From Epiperipatus broadwayi (taxonomy: Eukaryota > Onychophora > Udeonychophora > Euonychophora > Peripatidae), in the NCBI GenBank assembly GCA_028023455.1, contig JAQFVV010007215.1, forward strand, positions 1 through 64,000: a stretch of DNA of 64,000 nucleotides, read 5' to 3'. The position numbers were made by a program, and so were the translations under genes. The notes under the pieces were generated by a model. It worked only from the letters and a program-made list of their open reading frames with translations. It made no database searches and was not told where the DNA came from. This document shows positions 35,141 through 46,264 of this stretch, one piece after another. The stretch's first letter is position 1. Each line of letters opens with the position of its first letter.

Positions 35141-35394
35141 ATCATTGTTAGGTTTATATTAAGATAATAAATCTTCTCACTTTAATGGACAGGTTTTAAT
35201 CTACTCCACTCTCCAACTTTTCAGCCATCCATACCTTTGAAAATCGGATGATGGAATGGTCAAATTGCTTGCATGACAATAATTTATGCGTTCCATCATC
35301 ATATTTTCTTTTGCATTATTCTTTATATATATTATTTTTTTATAAATCTCCTCATATACACTTGAAAGCAATATTTATATAATTGCTCCATTTT

Positions 35395-37010
35395 TTTTTT
35401 CTAACAGTTTTAACTGTCCTGCAATTTTCATCAGAGCTACAACATTTAAACATATAATCATGTAACAAGTATTTTGTATACATATAAAAATACACATCAA
35501 AATATATATTTTACATTATTATTCACAATCATATTTTATTCTAACTCTATACCTTTACTTCTTTTATTTCCCAATTATTAGTTTCTTATTACTTTTTTAT
35601 TAATTCTACTTTTCTTTTATTTTTTTATTTTTCCTCTATTTTATCTATTATTCTATATTTATTCTTTAATAAATAATCCTTCCATTTTATTTTTTTATTT
35701 TTATCTATTAATTTTTTTTTCTTCCTTTTATTATTTATTTATCTATATTTATTCTTTTATTTTTATTAATTATTCTCATTTTTTAATTTGCGTATTCATT
35801 TTAGTTACCTTTTTATATGTTTCTTCTCTTTTTTTACATTTATTACTGGTTATTTTTAAAATTCTTTAACCTCTTTTTCATATTCTCCTACCTCTACCTC
35901 CACATCTCCATTTAGATTTAGCTTTATCTTCTTAATTAATATAACTTTTTTTATTTTTCTATTTCTTCTTTTATTAGTATTACCAATCATTTTTATGCTA
36001 TTTTTCTCACATATATATCTTGTTTCTATAGAATGCATACAAATTGGTATAAACGATTGACTCAACATAGTATTTGTCTGAAGGTTAGTGATGATTGGTA
36101 TATTATTAGATGTGATATGTTGGACTATTTCCATCATCTATCAATAAATGTTGAGTGTATAGAAAAGTTTAAACTTTATTTAAACTTTCCAAACACAAAC
36201 AACTGTTAGTAATAATACACAAATAGACAACACAGGTTAGTAATTACACAACTTTTTGAATAGTATTATTTTCCATTCTTTTTCAGGTGCATTCTATAGA
36301 AACAGAACATATATTTGAGAAAGATAGTATAAAAATGATTGGTAATACTAATACAAGATGAAATAGAAAAAAAAAGCACTATTAATTAAGAAGATAAAAC
36401 CAAATCTAAATAAACATGGGGGGAGGTAAGATATTATTTTTATAAAAACATTAGTAATAATAGATATATATATATATAACATTTTTTTAAACATAAAAAA
36501 GTTTAAAGAATATAAAAAAAGTTAAAGAAATTGTTAATAGAAGGAGGTAGATTAAAGACGTATATGAAAAGAGGCTAAAAATAACAGTTATGAATGTAAA
36601 AAGAAAGAAAAAAAATATAAAAAGATAAGTAAAATGAATAAGTAAATTAAAAAATGACAATAATTAATAAAGATAGGAATAAGAATAAAGTAGAAATCAT
36701 TAATAAAAAAAATAATAGAAAGGAGGAAAAGAAATTAGATTAATAGATAAAAATAAAAAATAAAATGGAAGGGTTATAAAGATATATTAAAGAGTAAATA
36801 TAGAATAATAGACAGATAGAAAAAAATAGCAAAACAAAATTAAAGAGAAGTAGAAATAATAAAAAAATAATAAGAAAATAATAATTGGGAAATAAGATAA
36901 GAGTTGGAAATAAAATATGATTATGAATAATAATGTAAATATGTATTTTTGTGTATTTTTATATTTATATAAAATACTGGTTATATGATTATATATTTAC
37001 ATATTTTGTG
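35395..37010. repeat. Large inverted repeat of Penelope-type terminal sequence
   Basis: Left arm about 35395-36045, right arm about 36290-37010. The left arm is pyrimidine-rich and the right arm purine-rich; for example tttctatagaatgcat at 36024 is inverted at 36291, and the ataatcatattttatt block at 35526 at 36914. The left outer end carries taactgtcctgcaattttcatcag, a decayed terminus related to 13.97 kb. Small frames within it (for example 35856-36137, minus) are shadows of this compositional bias. The centre is unrelated AT-rich DNA. Confidence 0.65.
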
Positions 37011-37198
37011 CAGGGACAGCTACGAGACTTTCAAAGCATAAACCTGGCTTGATCAGAGGAGAATTTTCAAATCGAATTGTGTTTCGTAAATTGTTTTAAA
37101 GTAGTGTTGAAATTTTTTTTTTTTTAACAGACTTTAATTGAAAAAAAGGAAATATTAGATTTTATTCAATAATTTTGTTTTTAAAAATGTTGTGTCTA

Positions 37199-37400
37199 TT
37201 GTGACGGATGATCTGAAGGATCGTCAAAACCATCAGATCCCTCTCCCTATCAATTCCAGCACTATGTGCTGAGATGGATAATGTTTTAAAAATTGTCTCG
37301 CATGTGATGGATGATCCTTCGGATCAAAGACATCAGATCCCCCTCGCGAATTCTAGTGCTATGCGCTGACATGCAATAGTGTAAAAAAAGTAAATTGTAA
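37199..37400 (+). repeat. Two diverged direct repeats of about 101 bp
   Basis: gtgacggatgatctgaagg ... ccatcagatccctctc ... gcactatgtgctga at 37200 is repeated as gtgatggatgatccttcgg ... catcagatccccctcgc ... gctatgcgctga at 37301. GC is clearly higher than the surroundings. Function unknown; no hammerhead core despite CATCAGATCC. Confidence 0.7.
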
Positions 37401-37469
37401 ATCAGCCTGGTATTATTATATCTATTGGTTTTTTGACTAGCAACAGTGTCATCAGGCGGTGTGCGGGGG

Positions 37470-37535
37470 CTAATCAAAGACTGCAGGACAGTCAAAACTG
37501 TTAGAAAAATAAAGGAGGAATTATATAAAAATTGC
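37470..37535 (+). mobile_element. Penelope-like terminal fragment
   Basis: gactgcaggacagtcaaaactg then ttagaaaaataaaggagg: the same block as at 13980 and, inverted, at 35390, but the CTGATGA half is missing. Confidence 0.45.
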
Positions 37536-38597
37536 ATTATGTCACTCTGATGTTGTATTAAACTAAAGAACACATTTATTTTTATTTTTCATAAATATAA
37601 ATGTATTTTCTTTATTATTAAGCCATGATTACAAAACAACTCTTTTCTAACCTTAATTCTTTGATAATTCCATACTTTTTTTTCCAGTAAATATGAATAA
37701 TTTGATATTTTTTCAATTATTACCATTATTTGCTTTTATTTTAATGACAAATTGATCATTATTTTACTTTTTTTAATATCTATTGGTAATCTCTTTTTCA
37801 TCTCTGAATTTTTTATTTTGTTATTTATTTGCATAAGTGGTAACGTTTATAAAACTTAGATAGTAACAACAACAATATTATATCATTTTCTTATATGTTT
37901 ACTCATCACATGTTTTCAAGAGCAGTTACTCTTACTCCTCTTGTTAGACATCTATTATAAGTTTGAGAAATATATTGTTACCAGATAATGTAGCCTATTT
38001 GTATTTTTATATTTGACTATTTCCATCAAGTAAAACACCATCATCACAAACCTTCAGGAAAATACAATGTAGCATATTGACCACTTAAGTTTATAATGGA
38101 TAGCAAAGGAGCAAGATGAAGATAACTGCTCCTAGATGTGTATGAATAAGCGTATGAAAAGGTCTTATGACATTGTTGTTAATTTTAATCGTTGCAGCCA
38201 AAGGTAAAAATAGCCTATAACTATTATAATATTGAAGTGGAGATGGGAGTGGTGGTGACTGGATTAGTATCAGAATTGGCTTGGTAGCAGATGAGTAAAA
38301 ATAGGCAAACGAATTAGTTTGGGCTTAGACTTCATTTTATTTAATCTCCAGATATTAATTCGAATAGTATAAATAACATGAAGATACTCTCTAGTTGTAC
38401 AAATAAATTAGTTTCAGTTTTAAGTCATAATCTTCACTGGCGAAAGATTTTATAGAACTATTTTATCTGGTGCGTATTTATTTCCACAATTCTATAAATT
38501 AATATAAGGATAAAATATTCTAAAAAATCAGATGTTTTAATTACTTTCAGTAAAATATTTTCATTTACAAAATAATTATTACATGGATACTATAAAG

Positions 38598-38823
38598 CAA
38601 GGGTGCCCAATTTATAACCAATGGCCGCATGCAGCCCAGGATTGCTATGAATGTGGATCAGTGCAAAATCATAATTTTATTTAAACACTATAACATTTTA
38701 TTGTAACTAAGTATCACAGTGTGATTAAAATAAATACACACAAAAATAAACATACATATGTATTTAAATATAATGTCAAATATCCAACTAGTTTTATATT
38801 TTCTTCTTTTACTTTTATAATAA

Positions 38824-38873
<50 letters not shown>

Positions 38874-39129
38874 GGCAATGATGTTTTATTATTACTGATT
38901 ACAAACTTGAAACCTACTCAATGACTTTTTATGAATCTTTGAATGAGTCTCTGTATAATTAGTATTATTTAAGGTCTTTTTTGCTTATCTGTTATTAGTG
39001 GTTATCATGCATAGATTTTTTTTTTTGGCTTATAAAATTTTGGTAATGTTTAAATATGTACTGGGTGACCCAAGAGGACGTTTCTTTTTCCAATGTGGTC
39101 CAGAGATTTCAAAATATTGGATACCGCTG
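38598..39129. mobile_element. Non-autonomous hAT-like element (532 bp)
   Basis: Left end CAAGGGTGCCCAATTT, followed by atggccgcatgcagccc, as in widespread hAT repeats; right end, on the minus strand, CAGCGGTATCCAATAT. Eleven of 16 terminal bases match. Flanks ctataaag and cttctaaa are only partly alike. A (CA)n(TA)n microsatellite at 38823-38873 sits inside. No transposase. Confidence 0.55.
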
Positions 39130-39329
39130 CTTCTAAAGCATTTATGACAGATGAAATTATTCAATAGTATAAGTGCTGCATTATCATTTTATATTACTTG
39201 ATTAATTGTAAATTATTTTTAAAATGTCACAATATTTTGTGTCTACACCAAAATGTTGTAAACTTTCACTTTAGCAGAAATAATAGAATTACTCTTTTAA
39301 AATTTACAGATACAACAGTTTTATATAAA

Positions 39330-41160
39330 GTTTTCTTATATATGGTGGCAGGAAGAGTTGTAAAGAGGATGGAAAATAATAATGTAGTGGGAGAAATGCA
39401 AGGTTTTAGGTCAGATAGGCATATAGGAGATATTTTATTTGTAGTTACACAACTTATGGATATGAGTAGGAATTCTGGTAGATTGTTATATATATATATA
39501 TATATACGTTTTATAGATATAGAGAAGGCATATGATAGAATAAATAGAAATAGATTATGGGTAAGGTTAGCAAATTTGGGAATGGATGAAGCTTTAGTAA
39601 ATATTATTAAGAAATTATATGAAAATAATTACTATACTTACCAATTAGGGAATATAGAATCAGTTAAAGTTAAAAATGGAGTGGGTGTAAGGCAAGAATG
39701 CCCTATGTCACATATTTTGTTTTTGTTGTATTTGAGTGAAATGGAGAAAACAATAGAAAGACTAGAAAGAGGGATAGAGATACCATTAATGGGTGGCAAG
39801 GGAGTATATATTTTGCCGGGTCTTTTTTTGTGGATGATATTTTTTTGTGTGCAGAAAGAAGAGAAGATATGGAAGTTATTCTGAGGACATGAGCAAGGGT
39901 GGGTAAAGAGATGGGGATTAAATTTAGTGAAGAAAAATGAAATATAATGATGATTAATAATGGGGAAAGAGAAGATGTAGAATTTTTATTAGGGGATATA
40001 AAGTTAAGTGTGGTGGATAAACATAGTTATTTGGGAATCATCTTAAGTAATCAGGAAAATTGCTTTGTTGAATGGGAAAAAAAATTGGTAAATGAAGCAA
40101 AGAAAAGAAAGGGTTTAGTAAAGAAATTAACAGTGTTTTCATATAATAAATATGATGTAGCTAGAATTGTATGGAAGGGAGTTGTAGTAGCAGGGTTAAC
40201 ATATGGTAATGATGCATTATGTGTTAGTGAAAGGGTATTAGATTACTTAGAGAAAGTACAAAGCAAAGTAGGAAGATACTCATTGAATGCAGATGTATGG
40301 ACAGCAAAGAAGGCAATTCAAGAAGAAATGGGATGGTCAAGTTTTTATATGAGAGATACAAAAAATTAAATGAAAATGTTTGGTAGGTTGCAGTTTATGG
40401 ATGATAAAAGAATAGCCAAAATATTATTTAATTGGGTTATGAGTAAAGGGCAGGCAAGAAGATGGGTGAGAAAGGTAATGTGGTATGCAAAGGATTTGGA
40501 TAAAGAATTTTTATCAGTATACTTGTATAAAAGGTGAGATGATTGTGTTAGGATGATTGTTGAGTGTTATAGTGCTAAAGAATGGGATAAAAGAATAGAT
40601 GCATTAATAAAGAATAGGGAGTTGGAGAGATGAAGAACTAGTATGGAGAGTAAAAAAGAGTTTAAATATATATAGAAGTAAATGGAACATTGGGTGTGAG
40701 TTAATTTATGATAATAGTAAGGAAAGTAGTTTATTGTTTAAGGCTTGAACGGGATCTTTAGCAACAAGAAAATATACATGTAAATGAAAAAATATGGGTG
40801 ATTTAGTCTGTAAATTGTGTAAGGAAGATGTTGATTGAATGTAAATGCTTGAAAGCAGAAAGGGTACAAATAAATAAGTTATGGGAGAATAAATATGATC
40901 AAAGTGATTATACAGAAAGTGGGGTATTGGTTTTTATGCTGGGTTTGGGAAAAGATAAAGGGGATTTAGATATAAAGGCCATAGAGTTGACAAAGATTAT
41001 GTTGTGGAAATGGGATGGAGCAGATTATGGGAAAGTTTAGGGTGGTGGAATGGAAGGGGAAGGTAAAGTGGCTAACAGGTTTTTGGGCATAGTTGCTAAG
41101 AGATTCCTGAGTCCATTTAAGGAGAAGTCATGGTATATCACATTATATCACATATACAAG
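39330..41160 (+). mobile_element. LINE-A copy 1 (non-LTR retrotransposon, 5' truncated, degenerate)
   Basis: Contains the RT palm and thumb, a C-terminal region and a 3' end shared with 56404-57784 (gctaacaggtttttgggcat, aaggagaagtcatgg), ending in a decayed atcacat tail. It starts around the RT fingers, with no ORF1 or endonuclease. Frameshifts, a TGA in the thumb, a TA microsatellite inside the RT (39486-39507) and an internal deletion across the C-terminal zinc knuckle (near 40820-40840) show it is inactive. Confidence 0.85.
39342..40369 (+). pseudogene. LINE-A copy 1 reverse transcriptase relic
   Basis: Motifs in order: GEMQGFRSDRHIGDILFV (RT 2a), FIDIEKAYDRINRNRLW (motif A, catalytic D), KNGVGVRQECPMSHILF (motif B; usual VRQGCP.SP changed), then, in a shifted frame at 39829-39846, FFVDDI (motif C, normally F/YADD, both Asp present), EEK.N and YLGIILS (motif D/E). 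At 39485 a (TA)n stretch adds residues YIYIYIR before motif A. A stop (TGA) follows motif C at about 39890. The clade (I/Jockey/CR1-like group) cannot be set by eye. Confidence 0.85.
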
Positions 41161-41269
41161 TTCAAATTGAAAATCGCAGCACTAATTTTATTTTTATAAG
41201 TTTTTGTTACCTTTAGCTACAATTATTTTTAAATCTAGTTTCTTTCTTTCAGTTTGTTTAAACTGGAGT

Positions 41270-41440
41270 TTTCATTAACAGTTTGATCTCAGACTTTCAC
41301 ACAATCCTCAACTCTGCATGCTATCCCATACTGCTGCCATAATGAGGGTCATGTGAAAGTCTGAATTCAAACCCCCTTATATATTGCATATTGGAGTGCA
41401 GATATGAAAAAGCCTGTACTGTAGAAAAAAAGTCATATAT
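41270..41440 (+). repeat. Family B tail fragment, self-inverted
   Basis: ctcagactttcacac (41287) and gtgaaagtctga (41353) are inverted around a short core. The right half continues with ttcaaacccccttatatatt, ggagtgcagatatgaaaa and cctgtactgtag, matching the outer end at 19284-19345 inverted. Contains the B-box-like segment but no hammerhead. Confidence 0.5.
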
Positions 41441-41749
41441 TTAACAGTTTGAATATGTATCCTATATATAAATGATAATTCTGTAATTGGAAATATTCTT
41501 TGGTTCACTGTCTTTACTATCAATCTATGTTGTTGCACTCAGATAATTACTATACACATTCATTCAATTAAATATGTTATTTTTAATTTTATGGAAATTT
41601 TTTATTTTTGGTGCAGATCACTTATAATAAACAGTATAGATTAGACATCAATAATAATTGGTTTATTTTAACCAATAATTAATATAGAATCCACTATATA
41701 AATTGCGGTCAGCAAATTATAATTAATGATTATTAGTGTAAATAAATAT

Positions 41750-42008
41750 ATTACTAAATTAGTATTTACTGAGGCTATAACCTCGATAATATGCGTATAA
41801 AATGCGATAGTAGGGACCTCTACAGGTGTTTTAACCACAAGCTTATGCTATCCCCTCTTTTCTTCCATAGCATAAGCTTGTGGTTAAAACACCTGTAGAG
41901 GTCCCTACTATCGCATTTTATATGCATATTATCGAGGTTATAGCCTCAGTAAATATTACTTACGTAATCAATGTACGTTTAATAAATTTATAATTATTAC
42001 TAAATTAG
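41750..42008. mobile_element. Perfect-looking 89-bp-arm palindrome inside 13-bp direct repeats
   Basis: Arms 41763-41851 and 41867-41955, spacer of 15 bases; the arms differ at one or two sites (gcgtataa against tatatgc). attactaaattag is repeated at 41750-41762 and 41996-42008. The direct repeats suggest a target duplication around an insertion of about 233 bp whose right 40 bases are not part of the palindrome. No coding content. Confidence 0.75.
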
Positions 42009-42381
42009 GTAATTTTACAAATAATCCAGTCCGGTTTACAAAATAACAATGTAGATCAACATAACCTTTTATTCAACTTTAGAATTATCTTAATCTCTGG
42101 AAACACAAGGAATTAACCTATTCCCTCACACTAGCAAAAGCTAGAAAATCCTGCTCATTTTCTGCATTTAGTATTGGCTAGTGAATTAAACATTTTAATC
42201 TTAATAATTTTTATTAGTCATTCATTACAGTAAATTTCATCCATTTAATGAATAATATTTTTATAGTGTAATTTTCACTTCACCACACTCACATAAGGTA
42301 GACTGATTTCTATCCACTTTTAATACTATTTGAATGGATGTAATCATAAAAATATGGCCAAAAACATGAAAAAATATGGAT

Positions 42382-42437
42382 GGTCCTCAAGATGCATATT
42401 TTGTGCTGAGCCAGCACTCATCAGTTGGCCAAGATCA
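42382..42437 (-). ncRNA. Hammerhead, family B, G12-to-A variant
   Basis: Minus strand: GATCTTGGCCAA, CTGATGA, stem II GTGCTG-GCT-CAGCAC fully paired, AAAA, TATGCATC, then TTGAGGACC. All core bases but G12 are present. Confidence 0.6.
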
Positions 42438-42683
42438 CATTCTCTTATGCATATCTTTATCATTGTTTACTATATATATATATGGGATCATTAAAGTTTA
42501 ATTAATATTATTCATTAAATAAATAACATTTATTCTAATGATTAATTAATAAAACTTATTAATATGTTTCCATCATGTGATTTATGTCAAAGTTGTGAGG
42601 GCAGAAGGTTTGATACTTATCAATTAAACTGTATTAATTCCCTATCTGTGTATACTGAATAATGATAAAGATATGTGTAAGAG

Positions 42684-42741
42684 ATTTAATCTGGGCCAAC
42701 TGATGAGTACTAGTTTAGCACAAAATATGCATCTTTGAACT
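42684..42741 (+). ncRNA. Degenerate hammerhead, family B
   Basis: Plus strand: aatctgggccaa, CTGATGA, stem II GTACTA-GTT-TAGCAC (one mispair), AAAA, TATGCATC, TTTGAACTC. Inactive by G12 change and stem I decay. Confidence 0.55.
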
Positions 42742-43033
42742 CATACATTATTTTCACGCCTTTTGTCATATGTTTATGATTATACTTCTTCACAAGATTT
42801 TAAAAGTGGATAGAAACTTGTGTGAGTGTGGCGTAGTGAATATTACAGAAATATTATTCATTAAATGAATAATCTCTAGTCTAATGAATGATTAATATAA
42901 ATTATTAATATATTTTTATAAAGTCATGTGTGTCAATGTTGTGAGAGCAGTATGTTTCACACTTTGATTAAATTGTAATAATTCCCTACCTACATATACA
43001 CAACAGTGATAAAGATATGACTAAGAGAGTGTG

Positions 43034-43087
43034 GTTTGGATCATCAGATGAGTACTGGTTCAGCACAAGATGTCTATTTTGAGATTC
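43034..43087 (+). ncRNA. Degenerate hammerhead, family B
   Basis: Plus strand: ggatcat, CAGATGA, GTACTG-GTT-CAGCAC, AAGA, tgtctat, tttgagattc. Core lost at two positions. Confidence 0.5.
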
Positions 43088-43899
43088 ATAATTTTTTTAC
43101 GTATTTTTGTCAAATATTTATGGTTACAATCTTACACAAGGTTTTACAAGTGGATAAAAACCAGTTCCTAATTTGTGTGAGGAGTGTAGTGAAAATTACA
43201 GTGTAGAAATATTATTCATAAAATACCTAACCTCAATACTAATTTCTGTTTCTCAGTACTCTTTGTTGCCTGATTGGATAGCTATTTACTTCATTTAAGT
43301 TAGTATAATTATCTGGATTTAAAAAGTCTTATAATCATCTTATTTCTACATATTTATTATTTTAAAAGTTTTACAATTGGATTAATTTCGTTATTGACCC
43401 AATTTTAATTTATCTCTTGAACTATCAATTAGTCTAATTAGTTATATTTATTAGATATGAGCAAATACATATATAAAGGGAATATTTAAAAGACTCTACT
43501 TGTTTTATGTTTTTGCATTATTTATTTAGGTACTTAAATATTATCCCTTCACTTACTTGATAAAAAACTTGATATACATTTTTTATTAATAATTCATTTA
43601 CAGGGGCTAAACAATATGGCTGTTGTTAAACATGATTGTTGTATTAATTATTATAATTGATATTTTTAAGATGATTATAAAACCACAATAAATTACACAA
43701 AACTCCAAAGGATTATATTTAAAATTACATTTTATTATAATTAAAATAAAAATGAAATTATTAGAAACATATATGATGAAAGTATAATGTGGGTATTCAT
43801 AATAGCAGATAGCAATTTCTAATATCATCCAGCATTGCCACAATTGTATCTTGTTTATCCTGCAGTTACCATCACAAAAATTCTGCTATATACAAATTG

Positions 43900-44880
43900 A
43901 TGTGTTGGTTCACAAGTCTCCATTGCTTTTTGTTTTGCTATTTTTCCAGACCACATAATCTCTATATATTTTGCATGTGCATACCTGTATCTGGTTCCAC
44001 AAAGTTGTAGTGTGATTTACATTAAAATTTAAGTATAATTCTTTACTTTTATAATCCTTCCAACAATTTAAATAGTTGGCAATATTATTTTTAATGGCAT
44101 CCATAAGAATTGCTGCTGTTCTACTTGTGATAGTTACAATGAAGGACTCAATAGTCTTTCTGCACAAGCCACCAAATAACACATTTGTGGGAGTATGTGT
44201 CCCTGTTGTTTTTTCTAAAACGACTTTAGTCTATTTCAACAATTTTGTTAGGCCATTGATTGGTCTAACTAAAAGGTTGGAGATACAAATTCCAATCAAT
44301 AACAGATGTGTCTGGTAAACCCAGTTGCTTTTTTCTCCAATTGCATGGTCATTAATTCTGTGCACCATTTATAAAAAAAGTATGGGTGCAGTAGTAAAAG
44401 TTATTTTGGAACCCTCTAACCATGTTCCTTTTATAACTCTTCCAACAATCTGAATAGATGGTAGATCTGTCAGCGATATTATTCTTAATGACATTCATAG
44501 GAATCAGAAATTTTCTACTTGCTACATTTACAATGAAGCACTTGCTGATCTGCACAAGCCATGTAGTAATTGCTGCTGTGGAAGTATGAAGCCATGTTGG
44601 TTTTTTCTGTTGCTGATAAAATGTTCATCTATTCCAACAATTTTCTTACACTATCAAATTTTACATAATTGTCTAGCTAAATGGCTGGAAATACAAACTT
44701 CACATAAGTAGTTGTTGCAATTAATAACAGCTTTGTGTGATAAATCCAGTTGCTTTTTTCCCATTGCATGGCCATTAACATCATGCACCAACTACAGATA
44801 AATCTAAGTGCAGTAATAAATAATATTTTGGAGCCTTCTATCCATGTTGCTTTATGAATGGATACTCACTTGGTACATGT
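43900..44880 (-). pseudogene. Merlin (ISXO2-like) transposase relics, tandem fragments
   Basis: Minus strand: two consecutive fragments of the same transposase region, offset by about 425 bp (ttgcttttttctcc at 44325 and ttgcttttttccc at 44750), plus part of a third. The nearer reads KIVEID-stop-SRFRK, then CRKTIESFIVTITSRTAAIL, MDAIKNNIA, CWKDYK; the farther reads KIVGIDEHFIS, then KCFIVNVASR, MNVIKNNIA, SDCWKSYKR. These are the first catalytic Asp box (VEIDES), the R-E-FIV-SR box and the DCWK-Y box of Merlin/IS1595-ISXO2 DDE transposases. Stops and frameshifts throughout. Short plus-strand frames here are shadows. Confidence 0.75.
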
Positions 44881-45059
44881 TTTGATATTGCACCATCACT
44901 GTATCTCAGCTTACACATAATGTTTCATATCATGTCCATTAGCACATAGATTTTGTGCAAGCCCTATCCTATAATTCTGAAATTTTTTTATTGACACTTT
45001 TTCTGTTGAAGGTAGATGCTAAATTTTAATTATTTTTGCATAAAATAATTATGAAAAAT

Positions 45060-45395
45060 TATTAAACAGCTTGAATTAAAAAGCTATGAATGCTGAAAAT
45101 GCTAGGAAACACAAAAATTATGAGACTAGTAAGTGATGAGTTAAAGATTGTAAGTTATAATATAACTAAAAAAATAATTATTTAAATGTTCTGAATAGCA
45201 TTTTTTTTTAAAAAATAGTAATAATTTTTTATGTTAGCATAAATTTATATTTAATTTCTTAATATTTTTTAAACATAATTAATATCGCATGTGTGACAAA
45301 AACATTAACATGTTGCTACCATAATCATAATTTTTGTGTCTTTCCTAACATTTTCAGCATTTACCATAGTTTTTTTTAATTCAAGTTGTTGTTTG
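45060..45395. repeat. Palindromic junction between the Merlin fragments
   Basis: aacagcttgaattaaaa ... atgctgaaaatgctagg (45064-45115) is inverted at 45340-45393, around an unrelated centre. The inversion continues outward (ttttgatattgcaccatcactg at 44879 and caatggtgatgtaatataaaa at 45555), so two Merlin-derived copies face away from each other. Confidence 0.65.
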
Positions 45396-45749
45396 ATTAG
45401 TTTTTGAAATTATTTTGTGCAAATATGATTAAAATTTAGTATGCACCAGCAACAGAAAAAAAAACAGTTGAGTAATTTTCAAATTATGGGATAATATCCA
45501 TGCAAAGAGTGTGTGCTAATGAGCAAAAATGATCATTTATGTGTGAGCTGAGACACAATGGTGATGTAATATAAAAACACATTTCAAGTGAGTATTTATT
45601 CATAAAAAAACAAGTTAAAAGGCTCCATAATAGCCCTTATTATATATAGCTTGTGCATAGAATTAATGACCACATAATACGGAAAAAGCAACTGATTTTC
45701 TGAGACAACACTGTTATTGACTGGAATAACTATATATGTGAAATTTGTA

Positions 45750-46105
45750 TCTTCAGCCTTTCAGCTAGACTATTATGCAGAATTGGAGGGCCTCACCAAA
45801 TTGTTGAAATAGGTGAATGTTTTATCAGCAAAATAAAAAAATCAGGGATACATACTTCCACAACAATGGTTATTCAGTGGCTTGTGCAGAGTCACTATCG
45901 AGTGTTTCATTGTAAATGGTGCAAGTAGAATAGTGCTGATTCTTATAGATGGTATTAGATCTACTATCAAGTCAGACTGTTGGAAGGATTATAAAAATGG
46001 AGAATTATGTCATGCTGTATTTGAACATTTCAAAGTAAATTATACCTACAAAGTTTTAAATCCAAGTACAGACATGCATATGAAAAATATAGAGAGATAA
46101 CAGGG
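45750..46105 (+). pseudogene. Merlin transposase relic, inverted relative to the copies at 44 kb
   Basis: Plus strand, broken frame: IGGPHQIVEIGECFISKIKK (the catalytic Asp of VEIDE is Gly here), CRVTIECFIVNGASRIVLIL, KSDCWKDYKNGE, then FEHFKVNYTYKVLNPSTDMH and MKNIER, which matches the VNHS..FVDPeTGAHTnnIEr end of Merlin-type transposases, including the last catalytic Glu. It carries frameshifts and a small deletion before KSDCW. Confidence 0.75.
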
Positions 46106-46264
46106 TTTGGCTAAATGGGAAAACAAAAAGCATTGTGATACTGCATAACAACATATGGATTCAAATTTAGTGGAATTTATGTGCCAGCAACTGCACAAGC
46201 AACACAATATATTTGTAATGATGTTGGAGGATGTTAGCAATTGCAATCTGCCAACATGAATACC

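Larger units (their letters stand above)
42235..43235. repeat. Cluster of three family B-related repeats, one inverted and two tandem
   Basis: A minus-strand copy (about 42240-42475) is followed by two plus-strand copies about 344 bp apart (gataaag at 42664 and 43008). Shared blocks: tttatcattgtt/ataatgataaagatatg, the hammerhead, aagtggatagaaac, gtgtgagtgtgg and attcattaaatgaataat. The copies are clearly older than the array at 23-26 kb. Confidence 0.65.

Noticed and set aside
35856-36137. 93-codon minus-strand frame as a gene
   Set aside because: Low-complexity K/E/I-rich translation of a pyrimidine-rich repeat arm; the inverted arm does not preserve the frame.
44076-44318. Plus-strand 80-codon frame
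   Set aside because: It is the antisense of the Merlin relic.
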